In this document: piece after piece, positions 1-5,919 of the stretch
Layout of the letters: each line of letters begins with the position of its first letter
How positions within the stretch are numbered: position 1 is the first letter of the stretch
DNA from: an uncultured Oscillospiraceae bacterium
Lineage (GTDB): Bacteria; Bacillota; Clostridia; Oscillospirales; Oscillospiraceae
Assembly (NCBI GenBank): GCA_905233595.1
Contig: CAJOFI010000002.1
Coordinates: 1-12,391 of the forward strand
Direction: 5' to 3'
Length of the DNA stretch: 12,391 nucleotides
The notes under the pieces: model-generated
The model's input: only the letters and a program-made list of their open reading frames with translations
Database searches by the model: none
What the model was told of the DNA's origin: nothing
Position numbers and translations under genes: made by a program

Positions 1-1
1 C

Positions 2-235
2 AGCGAGAGCGAGCTGCGCGCCATTCTCGCCGCGCTGGGCGACGAGGAGAAGTACGGCGTCGTGCTGCGCGCCAAGGGCATCGTGGACGCGAGCGACGGC
101 GAGTGGCTCTACTTTGACTACGTCCCCGAGGAGACCGACATCCGCCGCGGCAGCGCGGGCGTGACCGGCCGCTTCTGCGTGATCGGCTCTCACATCAAGG
201 AGAGCGCTTTGAAGGAGCTGTTCAACATTGGCTAA
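2..235 (+). CDS. CobW/COG0523-family GTP-binding protein, C-terminal part (5' truncated by window edge)
   Basis: Only the last 77 codons are visible, reading from base 2 to a TAA at 233-235. The segment resembles the CobW C-terminal domain that follows the GTPase domain in the G3E family: it has LRAKGIV, then EWLYFDYVPEE, then GRFCVIGSHI and a final LKELFNIG. Proteins of this family use GTP hydrolysis to deliver or handle metal ions such as zinc or cobalt, but the N-terminal motifs that would narrow the role lie outside the window. The stop overlaps the TTG start of the next gene by 8 bases, so the two are probably translationally coupled, and both are CobW-like. Family assignment is fairly sure; the metal and client are unknown. 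Confidence 0.8.
   Translation, partial: SESELRAILAALGDEEKYGVVLRAKGIVDASDGEWLYFDYVPEETDIRRGSAGVTGRFCVIGSHIKESALKELFNIG
212..217 (+). promoter_or_regulatory. Ribosome binding site deciding the TTG start at 228
   Basis: AAGGAG lies 10 bases before TTG 228, inside the end of the upstream gene. No in-frame ATG or GTG is near enough to be a better start before the Walker A motif, so this site supports initiation at TTG. Confidence 0.6.
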
Positions 236-1181
236 GAATCCCGATCTGCCCGTCTATCTCTTCACCGGCTTTCTCGAGGCCGGGAAGACCAAATTCATCC
301 AGGAGACGCTGGAGGACAAGCGCTTCTGCAACGGTGAGCGCACCCTGCTTCTGGTCTGCGAGGAGGGCGAGGAGGAATACGCCCCCGAGCAGTTTGCCGA
401 CAAGAGCGTGTTCATCCGCGTCATCGAGGAGCAGAGCCAGCTCAACACCCCGAACCTGCTGCGCTTCGTGGCCGAGACGCAGGCCGAGCGCGTGGTGATC
501 GAGTATAACGGCATGTGGCTGCTCGACGCGCTCTACCAGGCCATGCCCGAGAGCTGGGTCGTGTACCAGGAGTTCATGTTCGCCGACGCCACCACCTTCC
601 TCAGCTACAACGACAATATGCGCCAGCTCGTCTACGACAAGCTCAAGAGCTGCGAGCTGGTGGTCTTCAACCGCTTCACGCCCGCGATGGATCAGATGGC
701 CTTCCACAAGATCGTGCGCGGCGCCTCCCGCCGGGCGGACATCGCCTACGAGTCCCCGGACGGGCAGGTGCAGTACGACAACATCGAAGACCCCCTGCCC
801 TTCGACCTCGACGCGCCCATTGTGGAGATCGGAGACGAGGACTACGCCATGTGGTACCGCGACATGAGCGAGGAGCCGAAGAAGTACGAGGGCAAGACCG
901 TGCGCTTCAAGTGCCGCGCCCTCGTGCGCCAGAAGCTGCCGAAGCAGACCTTCGTGGTCGGCCGCCACGTAATGACCTGCTGTGTGGAGGACATCCAGTT
1001 TGCGGGGCTCGTGTGCCAGTGGGAGCGCGCCGATCTCATCGAGGACGACAGTTGGCTCATCCTCACGGCGAAGATCAACTTCAAGTTCAACCGCGCCTAC
1101 GGCAAGAAGGGCCCCGTGCTGACCTACCTCGCCTCCGAGCCCTGCCCCGCCCCGGCACAGGATGTCGCGACGTTCTATTGA
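228..1181 (+). CDS. Divergent CobW-like GTPase fused to a DUF1980/TIGR03943-like domain
   Basis: A 317-residue protein starting at TTG. Residues 8-21 give a beta strand and Walker A (GFLEAGKT, 14-21) as in CobW/COG0523 GTPases. VVIEYNGMW (89-97) matches the family's IE-G position after the Walker B strand, and VVFNRF (145-150) takes the place of the NKxD guanine motif. The CxCC metal motif typical of COG0523 proteins is not present; the equivalent stretch reads VCEEGEEEY. Residues about 222-284 resemble the C-terminal DUF1980/TIGR03943 domain of YcgQ, with TFVVGRHVMTCCVEDIQFAG containing a Cys-Cys-x-x-Asp signature, followed by a W and the final beta strand. It overlaps a second CobW-like gene by 8 bases. 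A metal-related role is inferred from family and context; the actual metal is unknown. The GTPase call is sure, the fused domain probable. Confidence 0.82.
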   Translation: MAKNPDLPVYLFTGFLEAGKTKFIQETLEDKRFCNGERTLLLVCEEGEEEYAPEQFADKSVFIRVIEEQSQLNTPNLLRFVAETQAERVVIEYNGMWLLDALYQAMPESWVVYQEFMFADATTFLSYNDNMRQLVYDKLKSCELVVFNRFTPAMDQMAFHKIVRGASRRADIAYESPDGQVQYDNIEDPLPFDLDAPIVEIGDEDYAMWYRDMSEEPKKYEGKTVRFKCRALVRQKLPKQTFVVGRHVMTCCVEDIQFAGLVCQWERADLIEDDSWLILTAKINFKFNRAYGKKGPVLTYLASEPCPAPAQDVATFY

Positions 1182-1187
1182 TTCGCA

Positions 1188-1220
1188 GTGGCCAGTGGTC
1201 AGTGAATAGACTTTTCACTT
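1188..1220 (+). repeat. Short inverted repeat, remnant of an AGTGGTCAGT-type intergenic repeat
   Basis: The 53-bp gap after the GTPase gene contains AGTGGTCAGT and then AGTGAA and TTCACT facing each other across 7 bases (1200-1218). AGTGGTCAGT recurs at 4031-4040, and related GTGAATAATGAA / TTCACT strings occur at 7613-7731. It looks like a degraded copy of a palindromic intergenic repeat family. It has no U-run, so it is a poor terminator. Confidence 0.45.
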
Positions 1221-1234
1221 TCAGAGGAAGCTCT

Positions 1235-1885
1235 ATGCGTTACAAATGCCTCGTTTTCGACCATGACGATACTGTGGTCAACAGCACCGCCACCATTCAC
1301 CATCCCAGCTTCCAGGTTTTTCTCGACCTCTATCTGCCCGGGCGCGTCTGCACGCTGGAGGACTATTTCATCAAGAACTTCGACCCCGGCTTTCTTCCGA
1401 TGTGCCGCGAGGAGTACGGCATGGACGACAGGCTTCTGGACGTGGAGTGGCGCTTCTGGCGCGACTACGTGAAGCAGCATATCCCCGCCGCCTACCCCGG
1501 CATCCGGGAGATCCTGGAGCGGCAGAAGGCGGAGGGCGGTCTGGTGTGCGTCGTGTCGCACAGCTTTGATGACAACATCCTGCGCGACTGGGCCGCAAAC
1601 GGCCTCCCCACGCCCGACGCGGTCTACGGCTGGGAGCAGCCGCCCGAGCGCCGCAAGCCGAATCCCTGGCCGCTCGAGGAGCTCATGCGCCGCTTTGGCT
1701 TAAAGCCCTCTGAGCTTCTGATGATCGACGACCTGAAGCCCGGCTACGACATGGCGCTGGCCTGCGGCGTGGATTTCGCGGGCGTCGGCTGGTCGAACGA
1801 CATCGCCTCCATCGAGGCATTTATGCGCCGCAACTGCGCAAACTACTTCAAAACCGTGGGCGAGCTCGCGGAATTTGTGAAATGA
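1235..1885 (+). CDS. HAD-superfamily hydrolase (phosphoglycolate phosphatase-like)
   Basis: A 216-residue protein with the four HAD motifs. Motif I is FDHDDT with nucleophile D9 and acid D11 (the usual Gly after the second Asp is Asp here). Motif II is S108 in VCVVSHS, motif III is K141 in ERRKPNP, and motif IV is LLMIDDLKPGYDMA with D165/D166. The helical region at about 18-85 fits a C1-type cap, as in small-molecule phosphatases. The ATG at 1235 is chosen because AGAGGAAG precedes it at 1223-1230 and motif I follows at once; the open frame continues upstream only as a shadow of the GTPase gene. The stop is 10 bases before the glycosyltransferase start. Substrate cannot be read from sequence; phosphoglycolate or a sugar phosphate would be typical. 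Confidence 0.88.
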   Translation: MRYKCLVFDHDDTVVNSTATIHHPSFQVFLDLYLPGRVCTLEDYFIKNFDPGFLPMCREEYGMDDRLLDVEWRFWRDYVKQHIPAAYPGIREILERQKAEGGLVCVVSHSFDDNILRDWAANGLPTPDAVYGWEQPPERRKPNPWPLEELMRRFGLKPSELLMIDDLKPGYDMALACGVDFAGVGWSNDIASIEAFMRRNCANYFKTVGELAEFVK

Positions 1886-1895
1886 GGGATTTTCC

Positions 1896-2867
1896 GTGCC
1901 GCCTGTACTGTATATCGTGATCCCCTGCTACAACGAGCAGGAGGTGCTGCCCATCACCGCGCCGCAGTTTCTGCAAAAGCTTCTGAGCCTGCGCGATCTG
2001 GGAAAGATCAGCGACGAGAGCCGCGTCCTCTTTGTCAACGACGGCAGCCGGGACGGAACCTGGGAGCTTATCCGAAAACTCGCCGCCTCGGACGCGCACT
2101 ATCTCGGCATCTCCCAGAGCCGCAACCGGGGGCACCAGAACGCGGTGCTCGCGGGGCTGATGGAGGCGAAGGATCGCTGTGACATCACGATCTCCATCGA
2201 CTGCGACGGGCAGGACGACATCGACGCCATGGACAGGATGGTGGACGCCTATCTGGAGGGCTGCGAGGTGGTCTACGGCGTGCGCGCAAGCCGCCGCACC
2301 GACAGCTTCTTCAAGCGCTTCACCGCCCAGGGCTTCTATAAATTCCTCGCCGCGATGGGCGCGGAGGTGGTCTATAACCACGCCGACTACCGCCTCATCA
2401 GCGCGCGGGTGCTGCGGGAGCTTCAAAATTACCGGGAGGTAAACCTCTTCCTGCGCGGGCTCGTGCCGCTCGTGGGCTTTAAGAGCACGACGGTGAGCTA
2501 TGACCGCGCAGAGCGCCTCGCCGGGAAGAGCCATTACCCCCTCGGCAAAATGCTCGCCCTCGCGATGAACGGGATCACCAGCCTCTCGGTCAAGCCCCTG
2601 CGGCTCATCATGGGCTTCGGGCTGCTCGTCGCGCTGGTGAGCTTTCTCGGCGTCGTCTGGGCGATCGTCACGGCGCTCACCGGGCAGAGCGTGGACGGCT
2701 GGGCGAGCATGACGTGCATCGTCTGCTTCGTCTCCGGGGTGCAGCTCATTTCCCTCGGCATCATCGGCGAGTACGTCGGCAAGACCTATCTTGAGGTCAA
2801 GCAGCGGCCCCGCTATATCATCTCCGAGCGCACCTGGGAAGCCCCCACGAAGCCCCGCAATTCTTAA
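1896..2867 (+). CDS. Family 2 glycosyltransferase, GtrB/DPM1-like, membrane anchored
   Basis: A 323-residue protein starting at GTG, with GAGGGA at 1884-1889 overlapping the previous stop. The GT-A domain covers about 1-230: YIVIPCYNEQEVL (6-18), nucleotide-binding VNDGSRDGT (47-55), and the metal site IDCDGQDD (101-108), which departs slightly from the usual DADLQDP. ADYRLIS (163-169), the NLFLRGLVPLVGF segment and RLAGKSHYPLGKM (207-219) are typical of polyisoprenyl-phosphate glycosyltransferases. Two hydrophobic helices follow (about 236-261 and 269-292) with a basic tail. Such enzymes move a sugar from a nucleotide donor to undecaprenyl phosphate on the cytoplasmic face for envelope glycan decoration. 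No flippase or other glycan gene is in the window, so the sugar is unknown. It is likely co-transcribed with the HAD gene. The TAA stop is also the first bases of a repeat element. Confidence 0.92.
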   Translation: MPPVLYIVIPCYNEQEVLPITAPQFLQKLLSLRDLGKISDESRVLFVNDGSRDGTWELIRKLAASDAHYLGISQSRNRGHQNAVLAGLMEAKDRCDITISIDCDGQDDIDAMDRMVDAYLEGCEVVYGVRASRRTDSFFKRFTAQGFYKFLAAMGAEVVYNHADYRLISARVLRELQNYREVNLFLRGLVPLVGFKSTTVSYDRAERLAGKSHYPLGKMLALAMNGITSLSVKPLRLIMGFGLLVALVSFLGVVWAIVTALTGQSVDGWASMTCIVCFVSGVQLISLGIIGEYVGKTYLEVKQRPRYIISERTWEAPTKPRNS

Positions 2868-3027
2868 GGAAGCGCTGATTAATCCAGCTTCGGCGTCTAC
2901 CGGCAAATTTCCGCCGGCTCTGCGTTGCAAAAGTTTGAAATACTTTGTGTATTTCAAGATTTGACAACGAAGCTACAGGTGAAAAAGGCAAGTCAGATTG
3001 CACAAGTTATTTCGGAACAGTTCCTTA
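2865..3027. repeat. Putative MITE-like or REP-type element abutting the glycosyltransferase stop codon
   Basis: The segment begins TAAGGAAGCGCTGATTAAT and ends with GGAACAGTTCCTTA, so its ends share a 7-base inverted TAAGGAA, with weaker agreement inside. It contains two hairpins: CCGGC/GCCGG, and a 9-bp stem TTGAAATAC/GTATTTCAA with a TTTGT loop near 2935-2957. No ORF with a ribosome site lies inside. The first bases supply the TAA of the preceding gene. Element status is an inference; the boundaries are approximate. Confidence 0.45.
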
Positions 3028-3075
3028 CTGTGAGCGTCCCTTTTCGGCGCTTTTTGTCCCGCCTCACTTGCCGGG

Positions 3076-3160
3076 CTTTGTGTATTTCAAGTTTTTTGCA
3101 CAAAAAAGCCGGGGCAAAACCTCTCGGCGCATCACCAGACGCGAGTTTTTAGAGCTGCCC
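3076..3160. repeat. Right half of a second repeat family, partial copy of the 12209-12368 element
   Basis: The string from CTTTGTGTATTTCAAG through the GTTTTTTGCACAAAAA run (31 bases, 3076-3106) is identical to 12287-12317. The segment then runs through GGGGCAAAA to an end, GAGTTTTTAGAGCTGCCC (3143-3160). That end is the exact reverse complement of the left end of the element at 12209-12226. No matching left end was found upstream, so this copy is truncated or fused to the element at 2865-3027. The 3028-3075 stretch between them is unassigned. Confidence 0.6.
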
Positions 3161-3166
3161 TTTTTT

Positions 3167-3183
3167 AATTTCGCCGCGAAATT
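3167..3183. other. Small hairpin after the repeat region
   Basis: AATTTCG and CGAAATT form a perfect 7-bp stem around a CCG loop, right after a run of six T on the plus strand. Read on either strand it lacks a following U-run, so it is not a clear terminator. The rest of 3161-3249 shows no gene or recognisable site. Confidence 0.35.
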
Positions 3184-3249
3184 GGTGCCAAAGTGGGGAA
3201 TTTCGACCAAAAAATGCGGGAAAATGGGGCGTTCGGTGGTCTTGAGCAC

Positions 3250-3278
3250 TTGACGAAAAGCCAAAGAAGTTGTATTAT
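3250..3278 (+). promoter_or_regulatory. Sigma-A-type promoter for the zinc-ribbon membrane protein
   Basis: TTGACG at 3250-3255 is followed after exactly 17 bases by TATTAT at 3273-3278, close to the consensus at both boxes. Expected transcription start is near 3285, giving a leader of about 40 bases before the ATG at 3324. Confidence 0.75.
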
Positions 3279-3323
3279 TTGCTCGTAGCATAACGTCTAT
3301 TCCGATAGAACGGAGGAAATGCA

Positions 3324-3980
3324 ATGAGCGTAATCCCTGAAGTCAAATGCAGGCGCTGCGGCGAAAGCTTCTCCGCGCTGCGTACCCGCTGCCCCAACTG
3401 CGGCACCCGTCGGGTGAGCCAGAGCGGGCGCACGCCGGGCGCTACCCCCGGCACCGTCAAGGGCACCGCCTCCTACGAGCGCGCCGAGACGAATACCAAG
3501 TGGCAGATGATCTTCGGCCTGATCCTTGTCGTGGCCGTTATCCTCGCGGTGATCGTGATGGTGTCCACCAGCCTCAACGGGCAGGACGTCGGCACCGGCA
3601 GGGTCACCAATCCCCCCACCGCCGCGCCCTCCGCGACGCCCATCTACGTCATTGAGGAGCCGCCTACGCCGCCTCCCACGCCGACGCCCACCGTGTCCGA
3701 GATCAAGATCTTCTATTACGATAAGGAGCTTGAGGACTTCACGATGCACGAGGGCAACGAGCCGCTGACCATTCACGCGGTCGTCTACCCGGTGGAGGAG
3801 TTCTCCGACGCGCACCTGACCTGGTCGGTGGACGATGAGAGCGTGTTCAAGATCACGCCCGACCCCGAGGATTCCAAGCAGTGCAAGTGCGAGATCCTCG
3901 CCCGCAAGAACGGCGGCGTCAAGCTGACCGTCTCCTGCAACGGCTACGAGAAGGCCATCCGCGTCTACCTCGTCGCGTAA
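3324..3980 (+). CDS. Zinc-ribbon, single-pass membrane protein with extracellular Ig-like (Big2-type) domain
   Basis: A 218-residue protein. CRRC (9-12) and CPNC (23-26) form a short N-terminal zinc ribbon, expected in the cytoplasm. One strong hydrophobic helix spans about 61-81. A Pro/Thr/Ala-rich linker (about 97-123, with PPTPPPTPTPT) leads to a beta-rich C-terminal region (about 125-217). This has the feel of a bacterial Ig-like fold of the Big2 type: HAVVYPVEEFSDAHLTWSVDDESVFKI, then GGVKLTVSCNGYEKAIRVYLV. The start is fixed by GGAGGA at 3312-3317. It has its own promoter and terminator, so it is a single-gene unit. No enzyme motif is visible. A surface-binding or envelope-sensing role is only a guess; similar zinc-ribbon plus helix plus Ig-like layouts occur in Clostridia as uncharacterised proteins. 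Confidence 0.8.
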   Translation: MSVIPEVKCRRCGESFSALRTRCPNCGTRRVSQSGRTPGATPGTVKGTASYERAETNTKWQMIFGLILVVAVILAVIVMVSTSLNGQDVGTGRVTNPPTAAPSATPIYVIEEPPTPPPTPTPTVSEIKIFYYDKELEDFTMHEGNEPLTIHAVVYPVEEFSDAHLTWSVDDESVFKITPDPEDSKQCKCEILARKNGGVKLTVSCNGYEKAIRVYLVA

Positions 3981-3984
3981 CTTC

Positions 3985-4030
3985 AAAAAACTGCCTTGAA
4001 AAAACTTCGTTTTTTCAAGGCAGTTTTTTT
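3985..4030. terminator. Bidirectional Rho-independent terminator between convergent genes
   Basis: A near-perfect stem has 5' arm CTGCCTTGAAAAAA and 3' arm TTTTTTCAAGGCAG with a CTTCG loop. It is flanked by an A-run on the left and a T-run on the right, so it works as a terminator on both strands. It lies 4 bases after the zinc-ribbon gene and 40 bases beyond the end of the amylosucrase-like gene. Confidence 0.92.
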
Positions 4031-4037
4031 AGTGGTC

Positions 4038-4066
4038 AGTAGCGCCGATCATTGATCGGCGCTACT
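4038..4066. repeat. Perfect 14-bp inverted repeat next to the terminator
   Basis: AGTAGCGCCGATCA and its exact reverse complement are separated by a single T. The pair lies 4 bases beyond the stop of the minus-strand GH13 gene and is preceded by AGTGGTCAGT (4031-4040), also seen near 1194. It lacks its own U-run. It may be a repeat-family palindrome or a 3'-end stabilising hairpin. Confidence 0.6.
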
Positions 4067-4070
4067 GCGG

Positions 4071-5900
4071 CTATCGCAAAAGCCACACAAAGCCATACGG
4101 CGGCAGGTTCCAGGTGCCGTCGAGGTCGAGCTCATCGCCGCGCAGGAGGTTTTTGTGCCGTCCGGTGACGGGCAGGCGCGCGTGCTTCCAGTCCTCGCTG
4201 AAATTGAAGACCATCGTCAGCTCCTCCCCGCCGCCGCGGCGCAGGATGCCGAGCAGGGCGTCGTCGCCCGCCCAGAAGCTTCTGACCTCCGCGTCGGCGG
4301 AGAAGACCGGGTGCGCGCGCCGGATCGCCACAAGCTGCTCGATGCCCTCGAAGAGCCTGCCCTCCCGCGTCGCGGGATCGTGGCGGCGCTCGCTCTCTTC
4401 CCAGCGGAAGGGGCCGCGGTGCAGATAGCGGCTGTCCTCGCACTTTTTGGGGTCGTCATGGTAGGCGTAGTCGTTGAGCTGGCCGATCTCATCCCCGGCG
4501 TAGAGGATGGGCACGCCGCTCTGGCTGAGAAGCCAGGCGTGCAGCATCAGATCGCGCTCGATGGCAAGCGAAAGCGCCGCGCCGTCGTGCGCCTGCTCGG
4601 CGCTCTCGATGCCGAGCAGGGAGGCCGTCGTGCCGCAGAGGCGGGCGTCGCCCAGGCGGGGATCGTCGTTATAGCGCTCGCCCCGGGCGAAGCTGCCCGG
4701 AAACTCCCCGGTGAAGAAGGCGTTGAGGTAGGCCTTGTGCGGCACCTCGTCCTGCCCGAAGCAGCGCAGGTAGGGATAGTCCAGCCCCCAGCCGATGTCG
4801 TCATGGCAGCGCAGATAGTTGAGGAAGATATAGTCCTTGGGCAGGCTCGCCACGATGTCCGCCTGGTGGCGCAGCAGCCGCGCGTCGCGCGTCGCGACGG
4901 TGTGCCAGGTGGTGCACATGGTCGTGGCGTTATAGAGCATATGGCACTCCGGGCGCGTAACCTCGCCGAAGTAGGGCGCGAGCTTCTCCGGCGCCATGAC
5001 CACCTCGCCCAGCAGCACCACCGAGGGGCACACGATCTCACACGCGAGGCGCAGCAGGCGCACGATGCTGTGCACCTCCGGGAGGTTGCGGCAGTCGGTG
5101 CCGAGCTTCTTCCAGATATAGGGCACCGCGTCGATGCGGATCACGTCAATGCCCTTGTTCGCGAGAAAGAGCATATTGTCCGTCATCGCGTTGAGTACGG
5201 CGGGGTTTGCGTAGTTCAGATCCCACTGATAGGGGTAGAAGGAGGTCAGCACGTAGCTCTGCGCGTCCTCGAGCCAGGTGAAGTTCCCTGGCGCGGTGAC
5301 CGGGAAGACCTGGGGAACGTGCTTTTCATACTCGTCGGGCACCGTGCGGTCGGGGTAGAAGGAGTAGTACTCCCGGTACTCAGGGTCGCCCGCTCTGGCC
5401 TTCTTCGCCCAGACGTGATCCTCGCTCGTGTGGTTCATCACGAAGTCCATGCACACGGAGACGCCCTCGCTGTGGCAGGCCTCCGTCAGCGCCTCCAGAT
5501 CGGCCATGGTGCCGAGGCTGGGCTTGACCTTGCGGAAGCTCGCCACGGCGTAGCCGCCGTCGCTGCGCCCGTCCACGGTGTCGAGGAAGGGCATGAGGTG
5601 CAGGTAGTTCACGCCCGTCTCGCGGAGATATCCGAGCTTCTCCCGCACGCCGCCGAGGGTCCCGGCGAACTGATCGACGTACAGGCACATGCCCAGAAGG
5701 TCGTTTCCCTTGTACCAGCCGGGCTGCTGCTCCCGCTCCCGGTCGCGGTTTTTGAGCGCCGCCCCGCGCGCGCGATAGCGCTTCTGCAGGCTCTGCAAAA
5801 GCGCCTCGAGCGCCTCGCGCCTCTCGGGGTAGAGCGAGAGATAGAGCGCCTCCAGCTCCTCTCGCCGCGCTTCAAAGCGGCGGCCGAATTCCTTTGTCAT
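4071..5900 (-). CDS. GH13 amylosucrase-like alpha-glucan enzyme
   Basis: A 609-residue protein with the layout of amylosucrase (GH13 subfamily 4). An N-terminal helical region (about 1-65) is followed by the (beta/alpha)8 barrel from QFAGTLGGVREKLGYL (77-92). SDGGYAVASF (113-122) carries the Asp that in Neisseria amylosucrase helps form the sucrose pocket. Further motifs are DFVMNH (152-157), GIDVIRIDAVPY with nucleophile D257, LLGEV with acid/base E299, and LRCHDD with D367. DSRYLHR (489-495) supplies the Arg usually paired with the pocket Asp. A beta domain ends the protein. Such enzymes split sucrose, passing glucose to an alpha-1,4-glucan or to water. There is no signal peptide, so it is cytoplasmic. 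The ATG has AGAGGAAA upstream. It follows alr by 19 bases on the same strand. Hydrolase versus transferase activity cannot be told from sequence. Confidence 0.9.
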   Translation of the reverse strand: MTKEFGRRFEARREELEALYLSLYPERREALEALLQSLQKRYRARGAALKNRDREREQQPGWYKGNDLLGMCLYVDQFAGTLGGVREKLGYLRETGVNYLHLMPFLDTVDGRSDGGYAVASFRKVKPSLGTMADLEALTEACHSEGVSVCMDFVMNHTSEDHVWAKKARAGDPEYREYYSFYPDRTVPDEYEKHVPQVFPVTAPGNFTWLEDAQSYVLTSFYPYQWDLNYANPAVLNAMTDNMLFLANKGIDVIRIDAVPYIWKKLGTDCRNLPEVHSIVRLLRLACEIVCPSVVLLGEVVMAPEKLAPYFGEVTRPECHMLYNATTMCTTWHTVATRDARLLRHQADIVASLPKDYIFLNYLRCHDDIGWGLDYPYLRCFGQDEVPHKAYLNAFFTGEFPGSFARGERYNDDPRLGDARLCGTTASLLGIESAEQAHDGAALSLAIERDLMLHAWLLSQSGVPILYAGDEIGQLNDYAYHDDPKKCEDSRYLHRGPFRWEESERRHDPATREGRLFEGIEQLVAIRRAHPVFSADAEVRSFWAGDDALLGILRRGGGEELTMVFNFSEDWKHARLPVTGRHKNLLRGDELDLDGTWNLPPYGFVWLLR

Positions 5901-5919
5901 CTTCTCTTTCCTCTTTTCT

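Noticed and set aside
1200..1218. Inverted AGTGAA/TTCACT as a terminator between the GTPase and HAD genes
   Set aside because: The stem is only 6 bp, AT-rich and lacks a following U-run; it fits a repeat remnant better.
515..1234. N-terminal extension of the HAD gene reading back to 515
   Set aside because: The added 240 residues are Arg/Pro/Ala-rich shadow of the GTPase gene; the HAD motif I and a good ribosome site place the start at 1235.
1848..2957. Long minus-strand open frame (369 codons) across the glycosyltransferase gene
   Set aside because: It is antisense to a gene with complete family motifs, is rich in His/Ala/Asp/Arg as expected from GC-skewed third positions, and matches no family I recognise.
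2925..3324. Small open frames on both strands in the 456-bp spacer
   Set aside because: They run through repeat-element sequence, have no convincing ribosome site and encode no recognisable protein.
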